From the NCBI RefSeq assembly GCF_035978755.1, contig NZ_CP108414.1, positions 5,456,001-5,520,000 on the forward strand: DNA of 64,000 nucleotides, in the 5' to 3' direction. Positions within the stretch are counted from its first letter, which is position 1. Each line of letters opens with the position of its first letter. The stretch comes from Streptomyces sp. NBC_01298. GTDB taxonomy: Bacteria; Actinomycetota; Actinomycetes; Streptomycetales; Streptomycetaceae. Made by a program: the position numbers and the translations under genes. The notes below the pieces were generated by a model. That model had not been told where the DNA came from. It was given only the letters and a program-made list of their open reading frames with translations, and searched no databases. Below are positions 16,178 to 24,303 of the stretch, piece by piece.

Positions 16178-17335
16178 GTGGACATCAAGGGTGTGGTGGC
16201 GGAGGGCTTCGAGCCCGTCAGGGACGCGTTCGTACGCAACTTCGAGGTGCTCGGCGACCGGGGCGCGGCCGTGGCCGTCTACCGCGACGGGCACAAGGTC
16301 GTGGACCTGTGGGCCGGCACCAAGGACGCCGAGGGCACCGAGCCCTGGGGCGAGGACACCGTGCAGATCGTCCGCTCCGCGACCAAGGGCGTGGCCGCGG
16401 CCGTACCGCTGCTGCTCCAGCAGCGCGGGCTGCTGGACCTGGACGCGCCGGTGAGCTCGTACTGGCCGGAGTTCAAGGCGGGCGGCAAGGAGCGGACCAG
16501 GGTCCGCGACCTGCTCGCGCACCGCGCGGGCGTTCCGGCCCTGGACCGGGGGCTGACGGTGGCCGAGGCCGCGGACGGAGTCTCCGGAGCGCGCGCGGTC
16601 GCCGCCCAGCAGGCCTTCTGGGAGCCCGGCACCGAGCACGGCTACCACGCGCAGACCTTCAGCTGGCTGCTGTCCGAGCTGGTGCTGCGGGCGACCGGCC
16701 GCACGCTGGGGGGCATCCTGGCCGAGGAGATCGCGGAGCCGCTGGGCCTGGACTTCTGGATCGGCCTGCCGGAGTCCGAGGAGCGCCGGGTGGGCCGGGT
16801 GGCGCCGGTCGATCCGCCGGAGAGCGCGGGCACGCTCAGGACCCGGCCGAAGCGAAACGTTTCCGCGGCCTACGCCGATCCGGACTCCCTCACCCGCCGC
16901 GCCTTCGCGGCCATACACCCGCTGCCGGACGAGAACGACCCCGCCTACCGGGCGGCCGAGCTGCCGGCCTCCGCGGGCATCGGCACGGCCCGCGCCCTGG
17001 CCCGCTTCTACGCGGCCACCATCGGCGTGGTGGAGGACGGCGCGCGGATCTTCACCCCGGCCACCACCGCGCTGGCCGGCAAGGAGTTCTCCTCGGGCCC
17101 CGACCGCGTGCTGGTGGTCAACACCCGCTTCGGCCCCGGCTACATGCTGCACGGCCCGGCCTCCCCGCTGCTGTCCCCGGCCTCCTTCGGGCATCCGGGT
17201 CGCGGCGGCTCGCTGGCCTTCGCGGACCCGGAGGCGGGCATCGGCTTCGGCTACGTCACCAACGCCCACGCCAAGTCGGTCACCGCCGACCCGCGCGCCC
17301 AGGCCCTGGTCCGGGCCGTCCGCTCGGCGCTGTAG
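16178..17335 (+). CDS. Serine hydrolase (beta-lactamase/EstB-like family)
   Basis: About 385 aa. The class C beta-lactamase-like fold is shown by the SxxK nucleophile in VRSATKGVAA, the Tyr of GYHAQTFSWLL, and HPGRGGS near the C-terminus replacing the KTG box. This arrangement is usual for EstB-type carboxylesterases and D-aminopeptidase-like hydrolases rather than true beta-lactamases. No signal peptide is visible, so it is probably cytoplasmic. GTG at 16178 preceded by GGAGG about 14 bases away, a little far. It starts 26 bases after the 17-bp repeats that end the transporter operon and could be read through from it. Confidence 0.85.
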   Translation: MDIKGVVAEGFEPVRDAFVRNFEVLGDRGAAVAVYRDGHKVVDLWAGTKDAEGTEPWGEDTVQIVRSATKGVAAAVPLLLQQRGLLDLDAPVSSYWPEFKAGGKERTRVRDLLAHRAGVPALDRGLTVAEAADGVSGARAVAAQQAFWEPGTEHGYHAQTFSWLLSELVLRATGRTLGGILAEEIAEPLGLDFWIGLPESEERRVGRVAPVDPPESAGTLRTRPKRNVSAAYADPDSLTRRAFAAIHPLPDENDPAYRAAELPASAGIGTARALARFYAATIGVVEDGARIFTPATTALAGKEFSSGPDRVLVVNTRFGPGYMLHGPASPLLSPASFGHPGRGGSLAFADPEAGIGFGYVTNAHAKSVTADPRAQALVRAVRSAL

Positions 17336-17390
17336 CCCGGCCCGCGAAACGGCGTCGCACGGGCGGGGCGGGGAGCGTTAGCGTGCCGTC

Positions 17391-17864
17391 ATGACGACGA
17401 CCACGCATCCCCTCTTCGCCGAAGCCCTCGCCGCACTGGGTCTGGAACCGGGCGTACGGAGCTTCCCCGACGGGACCCGGACCGCCGCGGACGCGGCCGC
17501 CGCGATCGGCTGCGAACTCAGCCAGATCGTGAAGTCGCTGATCTTCGCCGCCGACGGGGTTCCCGTACTGGTCCTCATGGACGGGGCCTCCCGGGTCGAC
17601 GTGGAGGCGGTGCGCCGCGAGCTCGGCGCGGGCGCGGTGACCCGGGCGGACGCGGCCCTGGTCCGGGAGACCACCGGCTACGCCATCGGAGGGGTGCCGC
17701 CCTTCGGGCACCGCACCCGCACCCGGGTCCTCGCGGACCGCTCCCTGCTGGCCCACGACGTGGTCTGGGCGGCCGCGGGCACCCCGCACACGGTGTTCCC
17801 GATGGATCCGCGCGAGCTGATCCGGCACGCGGGGGCCGCGCTGGCCGACGTACGGGAGGGCTGA
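17391..17864 (+). CDS. YbaK/EbsC-type aminoacyl-tRNA deacylase
   Basis: About 157 aa, full length for the family. Conserved features: CELSQIVKSLIF with the essential Lys, GASRVDVEAVRRELG, the substrate loop TTGYAIGGVPPFGH, and GTPHTVFPMDPREL near the end. YbaK-like proteins remove mischarged amino acids from tRNA (for example Cys from tRNA-Pro). ATG with no strong ribosome site (GGGGAG at about 20 bases). Convergent with the PBP gene; the 131 bp between them is GC-rich with no clear hairpin identified. Confidence 0.87.
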   Translation: MTTTTHPLFAEALAALGLEPGVRSFPDGTRTAADAAAAIGCELSQIVKSLIFAADGVPVLVLMDGASRVDVEAVRRELGAGAVTRADAALVRETTGYAIGGVPPFGHRTRTRVLADRSLLAHDVVWAAAGTPHTVFPMDPRELIRHAGAALADVREG

Positions 17865-17995
17865 GCGCCGGCTGTCACAGGCCCGTGCAGGGCGGCCGCC
17901 GCGGGCGGGCGCGACAGGCCGGCCGACGGACGGAGTCCGGCGCAGCGGCGCGAAGCCGAGGAGGCCCGCCAGGGCCGACGCGTGCGAGCGGCGCG

Positions 17996-19642
17996 TCAAG
18001 AGGAGAGGACGGCCGCCACGATCGGGCCCGCCGCGTCGCCGCCGTGGCCGCCGCCCTCGACCATCGCCGCGGCCGCCACGTCGCCGCTGAAGCCGGTGAA
18101 CCAGCTGTCCGGGCTCTGCGCCCCGTCGACCTCCGCCGAGCCGGTCTTCGCACCCTTGTCGGAGCCGTGGACCGCGGACATCGCGCCCTGGGCGGTGCCC
18201 GAGGTGGCCGTCAGCTTCATCATCCGCACCAGCTGCGCCGCCACCGAGGGCTTCATCCGCCGGGTGGCCCTGGCGAGCTCGCGGTCGTCCAGCGAGGCCT
18301 TGACGACGACCGGCTGGCGGAACACCCCGGTGCGGGCGGTCGCCGTGATCGAGGCCATGGTCAGCGGGTTCATCTGGATCTGGCCCTGGCCGATGTACGC
18401 GGCGGCCGCCGCCGGCCCGGTGGCGGCCGGGACCTTGCCGTCGACGGTGGGCACGCCGACCTTCCACTCGACGCCCTCGCCGATGCCGAAGACCTCACGG
18501 GCCTCCTTCGGGAGCGCGTCGTCGTCGTCGACCGGCAGGATCTGCTTGATGAAGGCGGTGTTGCAGGACTGGGCGAAGCTCGTCGCGAAGGTCTCGCCCT
18601 CGAGCTTGAAGCCCTTCAGGTTCTTGAAGGTCTTGCCTCCCCACTGCACCTCCGCCGGACACGGGGCGACCTTGTCCGCCGCCACCAGACCGCGGTCCAG
18701 GAGCATCGCGCCGGTCACGATCTTCATCGTGGAGCCGGGCGCGCGGGCCCCGCTGAGGGACGCGGGGAAGCCGTCCGAGCGGTGGTCCGCGACGGCCAGG
18801 ACGTTTCCGGTGCTCGGCTGGACGGCGACCACCGAGGACTGCGGGAACTTCAGGACCGCCTTCTCGGCGGCGGCCTGGACGTCCGCGTCCAGCACGGTCT
18901 GGATCTCCCCGGCCTTCCCCTCGACCAGCGTCAGCAGGGTCCGCCGGGGGGCCTCCTGGGCGACCGGCTCGATCCACAGCTCGGCGCCGACCGTGCCGCC
19001 CAGCCGCTCCCCGTACTTCTTGCGCAGGCTGTCGAGCACCGGGCGCAGCGAGGGGTACTTCTCGGCCGTCAGCTCCCTGCCCTTGCGGTCCACGGCCTTG
19101 ACCGGCGGGTTGGCCGGGGCGCCGCCGCGCAGCCTCTCGCCCTTCTGGAGCTGCGGGTGGAGCACCGAGGGCTGCCAGTCGACGAGCGGCAGCCCCGAGG
19201 TGTTGCCGCGGACCACGGTCAGCTTGGACTCGTAGGCGAGGGGCTTGGTGACGCCCTCGTAGGTGACCTCCGCCGCGACGGAGTACGCCACCGTGGTCCC
19301 GGTCTGCGCGCCGGGGGTGATCGCGACCTTGGAGACGTAGGCCCTGGCCGTGAGATCGGCGAGGGCGACCTGCGCCTCCGCCGGGTTGTTCGTCAGATCG
19401 GCGCCGGCCCGGGCGTCCCCGGCGGCCCACGCGGTGAAGAAGGCCCGGGCGGTCTCGGCGGCGTCCTTGTCGCTGACCGGCCCGGTGCCCTTGGCGGGCA
19501 CGGCCGGGCCGCTCGCGCTGGTGCTCTTGGTATCTCCGTCGTCGCCGGTGTCACCCACCAGCGAGTACACCCCGTAGACGGCCCCGCCCAGCATCGCGAG
19601 GAAGGCCCCGCCGACGACGGCTCCCTTTGCAGCCCCGTTCAT
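17996..19642 (-). CDS. Penicillin-binding protein, class B-like transpeptidase with NTF2-like domain
   Basis: About 548 aa. One N-terminal TM anchor (residues 8-29), an NTF2-like MecA-N domain (about 58-150; AAETARAFFTAWAAGD), a PBP dimer segment, and the transpeptidase with SxxK (Ser304-Thr-Met-Lys307), SxN (Ser359-Cys-Asn361) and KTGS near residue 500. It crosslinks peptidoglycan outside the membrane. The MecA-N domain is shared with beta-lactam-tolerant PBPs, but I infer no resistance. Neighbourhood with ssgE, pmt and rpfB suggests a role in growth or sporulation wall synthesis. ATG at 19642 follows a GGGAGCGGGAAT stretch; a short AACGCTG direct repeat lies about 40 bases upstream. Confidence 0.92.
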   Translation of the reverse strand: MNGAAKGAVVGGAFLAMLGGAVYGVYSLVGDTGDDGDTKSTSASGPAVPAKGTGPVSDKDAAETARAFFTAWAAGDARAGADLTNNPAEAQVALADLTARAYVSKVAITPGAQTGTTVAYSVAAEVTYEGVTKPLAYESKLTVVRGNTSGLPLVDWQPSVLHPQLQKGERLRGGAPANPPVKAVDRKGRELTAEKYPSLRPVLDSLRKKYGERLGGTVGAELWIEPVAQEAPRRTLLTLVEGKAGEIQTVLDADVQAAAEKAVLKFPQSSVVAVQPSTGNVLAVADHRSDGFPASLSGARAPGSTMKIVTGAMLLDRGLVAADKVAPCPAEVQWGGKTFKNLKGFKLEGETFATSFAQSCNTAFIKQILPVDDDDALPKEAREVFGIGEGVEWKVGVPTVDGKVPAATGPAAAAAYIGQGQIQMNPLTMASITATARTGVFRQPVVVKASLDDRELARATRRMKPSVAAQLVRMMKLTATSGTAQGAMSAVHGSDKGAKTGSAEVDGAQSPDSWFTGFSGDVAAAAMVEGGGHGGDAAGPIVAAVLSS

Positions 19643-19793
19643 TCCCGCTCCCCGTTCCCGTGTCCCCTGCCCCGGCCCTTGAACGCTGAACGCTGAACGT
19701 GTTCAAGAACCCTGTGGAGTAGACCTTACGCCGAACAGGCAAGCGATTTCAGGGGTTTGGATGCCCCGGGCGACCGGAATCACAGCCGCCCCG

Positions 19794-21575
19794 CTATACC
19801 CAGGTGTCCAGCCACATGCGGTTCTGCCAGGAGTCCATCGGGATGGACTGGCCCGTGTAGATCGGCCAGAAGTAGATGAAGTTCCACACGATCAGGAGCA
19901 CCAGGACGCCCGCCGCCACCGCGCCCAGGGCGCGGCGGCGTTCCGAGGAGCCGGCCGGGCCGAGGAGGGCGCCGATCATCATGGCCACCGCCAGGCACAG
20001 GTACGGGACGAAGACCACCGCGTAGAAGAAGAAGATGGTCCGCTCCTGGTAGTTGAACCAGGGCAGCAGGCCCGCGCCGAGCGCGCAGGCGATCGCGCCC
20101 GCCCGCCAGTCGCGGCGGAAGAACCACCGCCACAGCACGTAGAGCAGCGCGAAGCAGCCCGCCCACCAGAGGAGCGGGGTGCCGAGCGCCAGCACCTCGC
20201 GGGCGCACTTGGCCGTCTCCGTCGCCGGGCAGCCGTCCGTGCCGGGCGAGGGGGACTCGTAGAAGTACGAGACGGGACGGCCCAGGACCAGCCAGCTCCA
20301 CGGGTTCGACTCGTAGGTGTGGCCCGAGGTCAGGCCCACGTGGAACCTGTAGACCTCCGTCTCGTAGTGCCACAGGCTCCGCAGCCACTCCGGCACGAAG
20401 GACCACATGCTGTCCTGGTCGTTCTTGGCGGCCCAGTCGCGGAAGTAGCCGCCCTTGCCGTTGTCGGGGGAGAGGATCCAGCCCAGCCACGAGGCCACGT
20501 AGACGGAGATCGCCACGGGGACGAGGGAGAGGAAGGCGCCCCAGCTGTCGCGGAGCAGCATCGCCAGGTACGGGGTGCCCGCGCCCGCCGTGCGGCGGGC
20601 CGCCGCGTCCCACAGGACGGTCAGCACGCCGAAGAAGGCGAGCACGATCAGGCCGTTCCACTTCGTGCCGAAGGCCAGGCCGAGGCTGATCCCGGCCAGG
20701 AGCCGGTACGGGCGCCAGCCCAGCTTCAGCGTCTCCGCGATGTGGGCGTCCGGCCGAATCCGCCCCTCCTCGTCCACGGGGAGCGCGGCGGCGAGCCGGG
20801 CCCGCGCCTTGTCCCGGTCGATGACGAGCGCTCCGAAGGCGCCCAGCACGAAGAACATCAGCACCAGGTCGAGCAGGGCGGTCCGGCTCATCACCAGGTG
20901 CAGGCCGTCCACGGCCAGCAGGAGGCCGGCCAGGCAGCCCAGGAAGGTGGAGCGGAAGAGGCGCCGGCCGATGCGGCACAGCATCAGCACCGACAGGGTG
21001 CCGAGCAGGGCGGTCATGAACCGCCAGCCGAAGGGGTCGAAGCCGAACATCCACTCGCCCAGGCCGATCACCCATTTGCCGACCGGCGGGTGCACGACGT
21101 AGCCCGGGTCCAGCGGGAGGGGCACCCCGTCGGGGTTGGCGAGGATCGACTTGTCGATGTCCTTGGGCCAGCTCGCCTCGTAGCCCTGCTGGATCGTGGC
21201 CCAGGCGTCCTTGGCGTAGTACGTCTCGTCGAATATCACCGCCTTCGGGGTGCCCAGATGGGCGAACCGCAGCACCCCCGCGACCAGCGCGACCAGCAGC
21301 GGCCCGGCCCACGCCAGCACCCGCTCCCAGCGCACCGCCGCGGCCGGCCCGATCCCGATCTGCGCCCACAGCTGGGCGGACGGCCGTGCGTACGGGGGCA
21401 CCAGGCGGGTGCCGACGTCCGACTGCCGTTTGGCCCCGGCGGGCCGTACGTAGCCGAAGCCGCGCAGCCGGCGCAGCCAGGCGGACGGCTGGTCGGCGGG
21501 GTCGGGGCCGGGCCCGGCCTCGGTGGCGGGCGGGGCCCCCGCAGGGCTGGGCGGCGGCGTCGCGGTACTGGTCAC
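19794..21575 (-). CDS. pmt: Protein O-mannosyltransferase (GT39)
   Basis: About 593 aa polytopic membrane enzyme. The catalytic loop is seen in AVIFDETYYAKDAW (Asp-Glu near the first external loop), with VVHPPVGKWVIGLGEWMFG and FGTKWNGL in the expected order, and about ten hydrophobic segments. It transfers mannose from polyprenyl-phosphomannose to Ser/Thr of secreted proteins; in S. coelicolor the orthologue is needed for PstS glycosylation and phage phiC31 infection. The start is chosen as GTG 21575: there is no ribosome site, and TACGAT lies exactly six bases before it, suggesting a leaderless message; GTG 21581 is the alternative. Divergent from rsmI. Confidence 0.92.
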   Translation of the reverse strand: MTSTATPPPSPAGAPPATEAGPGPDPADQPSAWLRRLRGFGYVRPAGAKRQSDVGTRLVPPYARPSAQLWAQIGIGPAAAVRWERVLAWAGPLLVALVAGVLRFAHLGTPKAVIFDETYYAKDAWATIQQGYEASWPKDIDKSILANPDGVPLPLDPGYVVHPPVGKWVIGLGEWMFGFDPFGWRFMTALLGTLSVLMLCRIGRRLFRSTFLGCLAGLLLAVDGLHLVMSRTALLDLVLMFFVLGAFGALVIDRDKARARLAAALPVDEEGRIRPDAHIAETLKLGWRPYRLLAGISLGLAFGTKWNGLIVLAFFGVLTVLWDAAARRTAGAGTPYLAMLLRDSWGAFLSLVPVAISVYVASWLGWILSPDNGKGGYFRDWAAKNDQDSMWSFVPEWLRSLWHYETEVYRFHVGLTSGHTYESNPWSWLVLGRPVSYFYESPSPGTDGCPATETAKCAREVLALGTPLLWWAGCFALLYVLWRWFFRRDWRAGAIACALGAGLLPWFNYQERTIFFFYAVVFVPYLCLAVAMMIGALLGPAGSSERRRALGAVAAGVLVLLIVWNFIYFWPIYTGQSIPMDSWQNRMWLDTWV

Positions 21576-21663
21576 CGGCACATCGTAGGGAACGACCCTG
21601 TGCCGGACCCAGGGGGACGGGAGTGTGGGGCGCGGCGGTTGGGGCGGCTGAGAGGATGGGGCG

Positions 21664-22617
21664 GTGACCACTGAGCAGCCCCGCACCGCCGAAGCCCCCT
21701 CCCCGACCCCTTCCACGGCGTCGTCTTCCGACGTGCCGGGGGTCGGCGTCCTCGTCCTCGCCGGGACCCCCATCGGAGACCTCGCCGACGCCCCGCCGCG
21801 GCTCGCCTCCGAGCTGGAGCGGGCCGATGTGATCGCCGCCGAGGACACCCGGCGGCTGCGCAGGCTGACGCAGGGGCTGGGCGTGTACACCACCGGTCGC
21901 GTCCTGTCGTACTTCGAGGGCAACGAGTCCGCGCGCACGCCCGAGCTGGTCGAGGCCCTGGAGGCCGGCAAGCGCGTCCTGCTGGTCACGGACGCCGGCA
22001 TGCCCTCGGTCTCCGACCCCGGCTACCGGCTCGTCGCCGCCGCCGTGGAGAAGGACATCAAGGTCACGGCCGTACCCGGGCCCTCCGCCGTCCTCACCGC
22101 GCTGGCCCTCTCCGGGCTGCCCGTCGACCGCTTCTGCTTCGAGGGCTTCCTGCCCCGCAAGGCCGGCGAGCGCCTGAGCAAGCTCCGCGAGGTCGCCGCC
22201 GAGCGCCGCACTCTCGTCTACTTCGAGGCCCCGCACCGGCTCGACGACACCCTGGCCGCCATGGCCGAGGTCTTCGGCGCCGACCGGCGCGCCGCCGTCT
22301 GTCGCGAGCTGACCAAGACCTACGAGGAGATCAAGCGCGGCGGGCTCGGCGAGCTGGCCGCCTGGGCCGCCGAGGGCGTGCGCGGGGAGATCACCGTGGT
22401 CGTCGAGGGCGCCCCGGCCGCGGCCCCCGGCGATGTGGACGCCGAGGAGCTGGTGAACCGGGTACGGGTGCGCGAGGAGGCGGGGGAGCGGCGCAAGGAG
22501 GCCATCGCGGCGGTCGCCGCCGAGGCCGGAGTACCCAAGCGCGAGGTCTTCGACGCGGTGGTCGCGGCAAAGAACGAGGCACAAAAGTCGCGTCAAGTCG
22601 GTAAAGAGCTAACCTGA
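21664..22617 (+). CDS. rsmI: 16S rRNA (cytidine-1402-2'-O)-methyltransferase
   Basis: About 317 aa. Tetrapyrrole-methylase fold: GVLVLAGTPIGDLADAPPRL, AAEDTRRLRRL, VLLVTDAGMPSVSDPGYRLV, AVPGPSAVLTAL, FEGFLPRK, YFEAPHRLDDTL and CRELTKTYEE are the RsmI signatures. It methylates C1402 in the ribosomal decoding centre, working with RsmH. Residues 1-25 form a low-complexity Ser/Thr/Pro tail. The GTG start lacks a good ribosome site and has GAGGAT six bases upstream, so it too may be leaderless. A bacterial housekeeping gene near rsmA, another 16S methyltransferase. Confidence 0.94.
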   Translation: MTTEQPRTAEAPSPTPSTASSSDVPGVGVLVLAGTPIGDLADAPPRLASELERADVIAAEDTRRLRRLTQGLGVYTTGRVLSYFEGNESARTPELVEALEAGKRVLLVTDAGMPSVSDPGYRLVAAAVEKDIKVTAVPGPSAVLTALALSGLPVDRFCFEGFLPRKAGERLSKLREVAAERRTLVYFEAPHRLDDTLAAMAEVFGADRRAAVCRELTKTYEEIKRGGLGELAAWAAEGVRGEITVVVEGAPAAAPGDVDAEELVNRVRVREEAGERRKEAIAAVAAEAGVPKREVFDAVVAAKNEAQKSRQVGKELT

Positions 22618-22756
22618 AAAGCAAAGCTCAGACCGCGCACCGGGCGCTTTGGGCATGACTCGCCCAAGGACCGTCCAACAGTAGACAGGGCCTGATGCGC
22701 TCCCGCCCGAAGAGGCGTCCACTGGCAATGGCACCAGTGGAACAAGAGGAGCTGGC

Positions 22757-23290
22757 ATGAGTGAGATCGCCGAACCCCAACCCGTCTCCGTACCCACCGC
22801 TTCTACCGTCACCGCTTCTACCGTCACCGCTTCTACCGTCACCGCCCCGGCCGCCGCTGCCGCGGCTCCCGCTCCCGCCGCCGTGCCGACCGTGCACGAG
22901 GCGTACTCCTTCGCCTGCATGAAGTGCGGCTACGGCTGGGAGCAGGGGTACGAGATAGAGCACCACACCGACGGCAGGGGCATGCCGTTCATCGTCTACA
23001 CGGCGGACGGCGAGCGCGTACCCTCCCCGCTGTCCAACCCGACCTGCATGAACTGCGGCGGCCACGTGGTGCGGATCATGCGGGAGGGCCAGGTCAAGTC
23101 CGTCATCGGCATGCTCGACCAGCTCTACCACCACCGCGCGGCCCCGGGGATCGCCGGCCCGGTGCCCGCCGGGTACACCGCGAAGACCCCCAAGCCCCGC
23201 AAGGCCGCCCTGCACGACGCCCCCGGGCCGGTCCCGGTGGAACGGCCCGGCCTGATGGCCCGGCTGCTGGGGTTCTTCCGCCGGTCATAA
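22757..23290 (+). CDS. Zinc-ribbon protein of unknown function
   Basis: About 177 aa. Two CxxC knuckles (FACMKCGYGW and PTCMNCGGHV), about 40 residues apart, form a probable zinc ribbon around a conserved segment EIEHHTDGRGMPFIVYTADG. The N-terminal 45 residues are Ala/Pro/Thr-rich and include three TASTV repeats; the C-terminus is basic and ends in LLGFFRRS, which could touch membrane or nucleic acid. Strong start: AAGAGGAG before ATG. Ten bases separate it from tatD, suggesting co-transcription. I do not know its function. Confidence 0.85.
   Translation: MSEIAEPQPVSVPTASTVTASTVTASTVTAPAAAAAAPAPAAVPTVHEAYSFACMKCGYGWEQGYEIEHHTDGRGMPFIVYTADGERVPSPLSNPTCMNCGGHVVRIMREGQVKSVIGMLDQLYHHRAAPGIAGPVPAGYTAKTPKPRKAALHDAPGPVPVERPGLMARLLGFFRRS
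22796..22840 (+). repeat. Three perfect copies of a 15-bp in-frame repeat
   Basis: ACCGCTTCTACCGTC occurs three times in tandem without mismatch, encoding Thr-Ala-Ser-Thr-Val each time in the disordered N-terminus of the zinc-ribbon protein. Confidence 0.96.
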
Positions 23291-23300
23291 GATCGGCCGC

Positions 23301-24179
23301 ATGAGCCGTAGTACGCCGAACGACGCACCGCCCCCGCTGCCGCAGCCGCTCCGGGTGGCGGTCGCCGACTCCCACACCCACCTGGACATGCAGTCCGGCA
23401 CCGTCGAGGAGGGCCTCGCCAAGGCCGCCTCCGTCGGGGTGACCACCGTCGTCCAGGTGGGCTGCGACGTGAAGGGCTCCCGCTGGGCCGCCGAGACCGC
23501 CGCCGCGTACGACAACGTGCACGCGGCCGTGGCCCTGCACCCCAACGAAGCCCCCCGGATCGTCCACGGGGACCCCGACGGCTGGTCGCGCCAGGGTGCC
23601 CGGACGGGCGGCGGCGAGGCCGCGCTCGACGACGCGCTCGCTGAGATCGAGGCCCTGGCGGCCCTCGCGCACGTGAAGGCCGTCGGCGAGACCGGGCTCG
23701 ACTACTTCCGGACCGGCCCGGAGGGCATGGCCGCGCAGGAGCGTTCCTTCCGCGCGCACATCGAGATCGCCAAGCGGCGGGGCAAGGCCCTCGTCATCCA
23801 CGACCGCGAGGCGCACGCGGACGTGCTGCGGGTCCTGCGCGAGGAGGGCGCCCCCGAGCGGACCGTCTTCCACTGCTACTCCGGCGACGCGGAGATGGCC
23901 CGGGAATGCGCCGCCGCCGGCTACTACATGTCCTTCGCCGGGACGGTCACCTTCAAGAACGCGGCGCCGCTGCGCGAAGCCCTGGCGGTGGCCCCGCTGG
24001 AACTGGTCCTGGTGGAGACGGACGCCCCCTACCTCACCCCGGCCCCGTACCGCGGCCGGCCCAACGCGCCGTACCTCATTCCGCTGACCGTACGGGCCAT
24101 GGCCGCGGTCCGCGGCATCGACGAGGACGCCATGGCGACGGCCCTGGCGGCCAACACGGCCCGCGCCTTCGACTACTGA
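23301..24179 (+). CDS. tatD: TatD-family metal-dependent deoxyribonuclease
   Basis: About 292 aa TIM-barrel hydrolase. Metal ligands visible in order: SHTHLD (HxH), GETGLDYF (Glu), LVIHDREAH (His), VFHCYSGD (His) and VETDAPYLTP (Asp). TatD enzymes are Mg2+-dependent 3'-5' nucleases acting in DNA repair and turnover. A 16-residue Pro-rich N-terminal tail precedes the fold. Between the zinc-ribbon gene and rpfB, in an order common in Streptomyces. Confidence 0.92.
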   Translation: MSRSTPNDAPPPLPQPLRVAVADSHTHLDMQSGTVEEGLAKAASVGVTTVVQVGCDVKGSRWAAETAAAYDNVHAAVALHPNEAPRIVHGDPDGWSRQGARTGGGEAALDDALAEIEALAALAHVKAVGETGLDYFRTGPEGMAAQERSFRAHIEIAKRRGKALVIHDREAHADVLRVLREEGAPERTVFHCYSGDAEMARECAAAGYYMSFAGTVTFKNAAPLREALAVAPLELVLVETDAPYLTPAPYRGRPNAPYLIPLTVRAMAAVRGIDEDAMATALAANTARAFDY

Positions 24180-24232
24180 GCGCGCCCGCCGAGCCCTCTC
24201 ACCCGTTCGCCACGTTCCGTAGTCGTTCCGCT

Positions 24233-24261
24233 TTGTAGCGTGACGGTCGCTCCGCTAGGGT
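24233..24261 (+). promoter_or_regulatory. Sigma-HrdB-like promoter of rpfB
   Basis: TTGTAG (24233-24238), a 17-base spacer and TAGGGT (24256-24261) match the vegetative consensus TTGACa-N17-TAGGaT well. It would start transcription near 24268, about 36 bases before the rpfB ATG. Confidence 0.6.
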
Positions 24262-24303
24262 GCCGTGCCCGAAGCAGCCGGACGGACCAGTGGAGCGAGC
24301 GCG

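Noticed and set aside
16848..16865. GAAACGTTTC palindrome resembling the TetR operator half-sites
   Set aside because: It lies deep inside the serine hydrolase coding sequence and lacks the central base; probably chance.
16178..17335. True class C beta-lactamase
   Set aside because: KTG box is replaced by HPGRGG and no signal peptide is present; an EstB-like hydrolase fits better.
24180..24303. Cyclic-di-AMP (ydaO-type) riboswitch upstream of rpfB
   Set aside because: The gap is only 124 bp and shows a simple promoter; the riboswitch is known for rpfA-type genes with long leaders.
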